Of a stretch of DNA of 64,000 bases, positions 62,301-64,000 are shown piece by piece. The first letter of the stretch is position 1. The number at the start of each line of letters is the position of its first letter. The translations under genes were made by a program, and so were the position numbers. Location of the stretch: NCBI RefSeq assembly GCF_003351025.1, contig NZ_QPCG01000001.1, forward strand, positions 1,743,949-1,807,948, written 5' to 3'. Below the pieces are notes generated by a model, which did not search any database, was not told the DNA's origin, and was given only the letters and a program-made list of their open reading frames with translations. This stretch comes from Mucilaginibacter endophyticus. GTDB taxonomy: Bacteria > Bacteroidota > Bacteroidia > Sphingobacteriales > Sphingobacteriaceae.

Positions 62301-64000
62301 AACAGGAGCTACAAAACTACCTTGGGGAAAGGTTACCGGAATACATGGTGCCAAGGCTATGGGTAAGGCTGGATAGCTTGCCGTTAACCCCCAACGGTAA
62401 GACAGATAAACGTGCGCTGCCTGAAGCAGAAGCAATGCAGGAAGAAAGCTACACTGCTCCTGAAACAGCTACAGAAAAGCAACTGGTAAAAATCTGGGAA
62501 GAACTGCTTGGTGTAGAGAAAATAGGAACAAAAGATAATTTCTTTGAGTTGGGCGGGCATTCGCTATTGGCCATGCGTGTAATCTCGCAGGTAAGAAGGG
62601 AACTGAACAAGGAGTTGAAGATCCGTGACTTGTTTGTGTACCCGACTATCGCTGATTTGGCAAGACAACTGGAAGAGGAAAATACCACAACAGAAAACAC
62701 TATACAAAGAGTAAACCCGAGACCGGAATATATCCCGTTGTCATACAGCCAGGAAAGGTTATGGTTTATAGATAGGCTGGAAGGCAGTGTACAGTACCAT
62801 ATCCCTGCTGTGCTGAAACTGACCGGCGAGGTAAACACAGCTGCCCTTGAAAACGCGCTGAGAAATGTGGTAGAACGCCATGAGGTACTGCGTACCGTGA
62901 TCAGAGAGCACGAGGGACAAGGTTACCAATATATCAAAGCTAACAACTGGGCATTAAAGCAAAGCGGGATAAACGAAAACAAAGCAGAACTCAAAGCATA
63001 TATCAGCCAGGAAGTCAACAGGCCGTTTGACTTGTCACAGGATGATATGCTGAGGGCAGAGCTGATCGCAACAGCAAAAGACGAATACATCTTGCTGTTG
63101 GTACTGCACCATATTGCGGCCGATGGCTGGTCGATGCCGGTATTGGTAAGGGAGTTCAGCAAGCTTTATAGCAGCTACAACAAAAACGAGCCAATACAAT
63201 TAAAAGCCCCGGAGATCCAGTATGTAGATTATGCGATCTGGCAAAGAGAATACCTCAACGCAGAAAAACTGCAAAACAAACTGAGCTATTGGGAAGAAAA
63301 GTTAGCAGGCACAGCTACGCTTGAACTGCCAACCGACCATCTGCGTCCGGCTGTACAAATCGGCAGGGGATCGGTATACGAGTTTACGATAGTTAAAGAA
63401 CAGGCAGCGCAACTAAAACAGCTGAGCCTTGAACAAGGCACAACGCTGTACATGACCCTGCTGGCGATATTCAAAGTATTGCTTTACCGCTATAGCGGCC
63501 AGGACGATATTTGCGTTGGTACCCCGGTAGCCAACCGTGACAGGGAGGAAACAGCAGAACTGATCGGCTTTTTTGTGAACACGCTTGCATTGCGGACAAA
63601 CCTAAACGGCGAAGAAGCATTTACAGATCTGCTAAGCAAAGTAAAGGAAACTACACTGGAAGCATACGGCCACCAGGAAGTACCGTTTGAAAAAGTAGTA
63701 GAAGCGGTAGTAAAAGAAAGGGATTTGAGCAGGAGCCCGTTGTTCCAGGTAATGTTTGTACTACAGAATACAGGCATTATTCCAACTCTTGAACTGGGCG
63801 ATATTAAAATCACCGGCGAACGTGCGGGCGACTATTCAAGCAAATATGACCTAAGCTATAACGCCGAGGAAACTAAAGACGGCATCCGGATCGTAGCGGA
63901 ATACAACACCGATCTTTATGAGGCAGAGACCATCGAAAGGATGGCGGGTCATTATGTACAGCTGATCAAAGCGGTAATTGAAACACCTGCAACTCAACTT
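56165..64000 (+). CDS. Nonribosomal peptide synthetase 2 (docking-C-A-T-C-A-T-C...), cut by window edge
   Basis: An open frame of 2612 codons with no stop before the window edge. Residues 1-60 (AEQNDVKIILNGDRLQLQVP) look like the TubC-type N-terminal docking domain. Domains then follow as C1 78-510 (HHIAGDA near 213), A1 530-1020, T1 1040-1105 (GGHSLLA near 1077), C2 1135-1570 (HHIASDG near 1265), A2 1595-2085, T2 2105-2170, C3 2190 to the edge (HHIAADG near 2315). Codes are D-L-T-K-I-G-H-I-G (Asp) and D-V-Q-F-I-A-Q-V-V (Pro-like). C1 has HHxxxDA rather than the usual DG; this could lower activity or be neutral. At least one more module follows outside the window. No epimerisation domain is seen. 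Confidence 0.95.
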   Translation, partial: MKELFTKAIDILYLAEQNDVKIILNGDRLQLQVPENAAVDPLLIDEIRENKEAIISFLKQEGWNANTDTDNKIKPFDRSVVSGIPVSFSQERLWFVDKLQGSLQYHLSEVLLLQGDLDVDALENTFKTIVNRHEVLRTVIREKEGIAYQEIKAADGWFLGRDLSGLYVNGTDALKECISLLIEKPFDLASDDMLRADVIRLKNEGHILVITIHHIAGDAWSMPILVQEIAALYQAYTKNETLELPALPLQFADFALWQRNPVYEKHLENKLEYWKHKLADVQQLQLPADSIRSSGAVVNGSTLTFNIGSDLTGALHKLSQKNGATLYMTLLTAFKILLYRYSGQEDICVGTSIAGRPQRELEQLIGFFVNTLALRDQVNGEDTFNQLLTRVKQTVLDGFTHQDVPFERVVEATVKEREAGVSPLFQVMLVLGNTPEVPAITLGDLELSGYGYEHKTVKFDLTFFVTETKYGLKWAVQYNTDLYNTARIRRMVKHFEMLLISVVTNPDMEISKLRLLSRKEELWLFKNERSHCAYIANETIIELFLAQALLNPDIQAVVFEGRALTYRELHVRSNQLAHHLQRYGVKAGVLVPVYMERGLDMIVAILGVLKSGGAYVPVDTDFPSDRVKHILDDTRAAIIVSSSKFADRAAFVTEHQKVLELDNMEWELSNEPQSDPEIFPSPDHLAYVIYTSGSTGKPKGVLVDHDSLVDYVSGLNERTGISNCETFGLMSTIATDLGNTVLFSSLVYGGTLHVFSKEIVSNVYQIHRYFAENRIDCIKIVPSHWKALSPETDAPLLPAQLLIFGGETLPKESVERIARYGDCRVVNHYGPTETTIGKLLYEASGQVIEGARVPIGRPFSNTIVYVLGKEMERCPIGIPGELYIGGRGLAQGYHRLPKLTKEKFIADPYRREGARIYRTGDRVVMRADGNIEYLGRMDDQVKIRGYRVEPAEVALVLEHSKYVSQAAVLALDDKLGNKQLVAYIVPSAKFDPVGLNIYLKEHLPDYMLPSHLVQLPAIPLTANGKIDRKALPHPEVHTASKGFMAPRNKVESKLAEIWQNILEIEEIGINDNFFELGGHSLLAVKLIAEVRKAFEQDLSIGEVFDYPTIGSLSSRLGRAEQSTSATITAQPRPERISLSYSQERLWFIDRMLGSVQYHVPAVFNLSGTLNVEALEKTFREIVNRHEVLRTVIFEQDGEGWQQVKPANAWTLKQTDAKHYQDQHLSLEQYIKLQIAQPFDLSADDMLRAELIKVNESEFALLLTMHHIASDGSSSAILAKEWIELYNAFSTNRRPELPALAVQYPDYAIWQRATLQGDLLASKLAYWERKLAGVSTLQLPADRQRSAEQSTNGALYEFEIASGITGRLHELSVQNGVSLYMTLLSAFNILLYRYSGQEDICVGSPIANRNQPEIADLIGFFVNTLAIRSHLDGEMPFIKFLAQVKQTMLEAYEHQDVPFEKVVEAVVKERDLSRSPLFQVMFVLQNTTRVPELQFGDLTLKQTKDEHQTAKFDITLFVIESENGLQVALEYNTDIYDEATISRMASHYSQLLNAIVDAPNETVGHLNMIGETERVQLELFNATKVDFTGDESIVSLFEEQVLKSPDAIALVFEGEELSYQALNEQANRLARYLQKHGVTNETLVPVCTERGLGMIISILGILKAGGVYVPIDPDFPQDRINYMIADTGASVVVSSKQSSKYVLNPAVLVIEVDGLNENAIAQEAKDNLGVVIDAEQLIYILYTSGSTGKPKGVMMPGRAMFNLLNWQETQFKNKNRKVLQFAAYTFDVSFQETFSTLCFGNTLCLIDGDTRRDLDALIDHIAKHELTHLFFPVVVLQNIAEQIIAVPDFSFAVEEIIVAGEQLKITDEVKTLIRNTGIKVINQYGPTEAHVVSSFTVDSATLSVLPPIGAPVSNTQIHIRNKEGELSPIGVPGEICIGGVQVARGYLNQPELTKEKFIVDPYSEDKNAKLYKTGDQGRWLPDGNIEYLGRIDDQVKIRGYRIELGEIEQVLLQNENVRQTVVLAKADKQGTKRLTAYVVMDETAYDKQELQNYLGERLPEYMVPRLWVRLDSLPLTPNGKTDKRALPEAEAMQEESYTAPETATEKQLVKIWEELLGVEKIGTKDNFFELGGHSLLAMRVISQVRRELNKELKIRDLFVYPTIADLARQLEEENTTTENTIQRVNPRPEYIPLSYSQERLWFIDRLEGSVQYHIPAVLKLTGEVNTAALENALRNVVERHEVLRTVIREHEGQGYQYIKANNWALKQSGINENKAELKAYISQEVNRPFDLSQDDMLRAELIATAKDEYILLLVLHHIAADGWSMPVLVREFSKLYSSYNKNEPIQLKAPEIQYVDYAIWQREYLNAEKLQNKLSYWEEKLAGTATLELPTDHLRPAVQIGRGSVYEFTIVKEQAAQLKQLSLEQGTTLYMTLLAIFKVLLYRYSGQDDICVGTPVANRDREETAELIGFFVNTLALRTNLNGEEAFTDLLSKVKETTLEAYGHQEVPFEKVVEAVVKERDLSRSPLFQVMFVLQNTGIIPTLELGDIKITGERAGDYSSKYDLSYNAEETKDGIRIVAEYNTDLYEAETIERMAGHYVQLIKAVIETPATQL
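57780..59250 (+). other. Adenylation domain 3 (predicted aspartate)
   Basis: ATDLGNT gives D-L-T, CIKIVPS gives K, LLIFGGE gives I-G, NHYGPTETTIGK gives H-I-G. D-L-T-K-I-G-H-I-G differs from the surfactin/bacitracin Asp code (DLTKVGHIG) by one position. Confidence 0.75.
60950..62420 (+). other. Adenylation domain 4 (predicted proline-like)
   Basis: FDVSFQE gives D-V-Q, HLFFPVV gives F, EIIVAGE gives I-A, NQYGPTEAHVVS gives Q-V-V. D-V-Q-F-I-A-Q-V-V is close to Pro codes (DVQ-x-IAHVV) except Gln in place of His, so Pro or a related residue is likely but not certain. Confidence 0.5.
61916..64000 (+). repeat. Near-identical synthetase segment, copy 2
   Basis: Matches 52134-54240 from A8 of A4 through T and most of C, with identical reading frame and only scattered substitutions. 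The A-domain core upstream of 61916 is unrelated to that of A1, which is the sign of a recombination breakpoint inside the A domain. Confidence 0.85.

Noticed and set aside
62449..62838. Open frame of 129 codons antisense to NRPS2, with a similar one at 52667-52918
   Set aside because: The two resemble each other only because the underlying synthetase segments are duplicated; no family features.

Overview
The window looks like chromosome of a Bacteroidota bacterium of the Sphingobacteriaceae type (Mucilaginibacter or Pedobacter-like). The evidence is a SusC/SusD pair with associated outer-membrane lipoproteins, a Bacteroidetes-style Wza/Wzc exopolysaccharide operon with WcaI- and WcaF-like genes, a UpxY/NusG-like antiterminator, moderate-to-low GC, and weak Shine-Dalgarno signals. 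The genus is an inference from gene content. No rRNA, tRNA, CRISPR array, transposase or integrase was seen.

Region A (1-21.8 kb) holds the start of topB (cut by the left edge) and then a glycan-utilisation locus. It contains an APH-fold sugar kinase-like gene, a LacI repressor, a DUF5077/DUF3472 protein, a GH109-like Gfo/Idh/MocA enzyme, SusC, SusD, an arylsulfotransferase-like lipoprotein, a TsdA-like dihaem cytochrome c lipoprotein, a large TIM-barrel glycosidase-like protein and a DUF5107-TPR protein. Five copies of CAAACGTTTG lie in front of the kinase, lacI, DUF3472 and susC genes and probably form one LacI regulon. Two REP-like palindromes sit inside the locus.

Region B (20.9-29.9 kb) has an AraC regulator divergent from a TolC/HlyD/MFS tripartite efflux operon, then a decayed MacB/FtsX permease remnant. 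After that come two paralogous small HTH proteins bracketing inorganic pyrophosphatase, a UpxY/NusG-like antiterminator, and AT-rich intergenic DNA with inverted repeats.

Region C (29.9-47.4 kb) is an exopolysaccharide cluster: a WcaI-like glycosyltransferase; a response regulator bracketed by two paralogous, unrecognised small proteins; Wza-like export lipoprotein; Wzc-like tyrosine kinase; Wzx flippase; Wzy-like polymerase; six further glycosyltransferases; and three acyl/acetyltransferases. No initiating phosphoglycosyltransferase is present.

Region D (47.4 kb to the right edge) continues on the same strand with gaps of at most 56 bp. It is a nonribosomal peptide cluster: type II thioesterase, a CmlA-like diiron beta-hydroxylase with all six expected ligands, a C-A-T-C-A-T synthetase, and a second synthetase (TubC-type docking domain, C-A-T-C-A-T-C...) that runs off the window. 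Hand-read adenylation codes suggest aromatic (Phe-like), Val, Asp and Pro-like residues. Two ~2.1-kb synthetase segments are near-identical, with the break inside the adenylation domain, which points to recent module recombination. The physical fusion of exopolysaccharide and NRPS genes into one ~31.6-kb co-directional run, with a predicted beta-hydroxylated lipopeptide-like product, is the best candidate here for an undescribed system.
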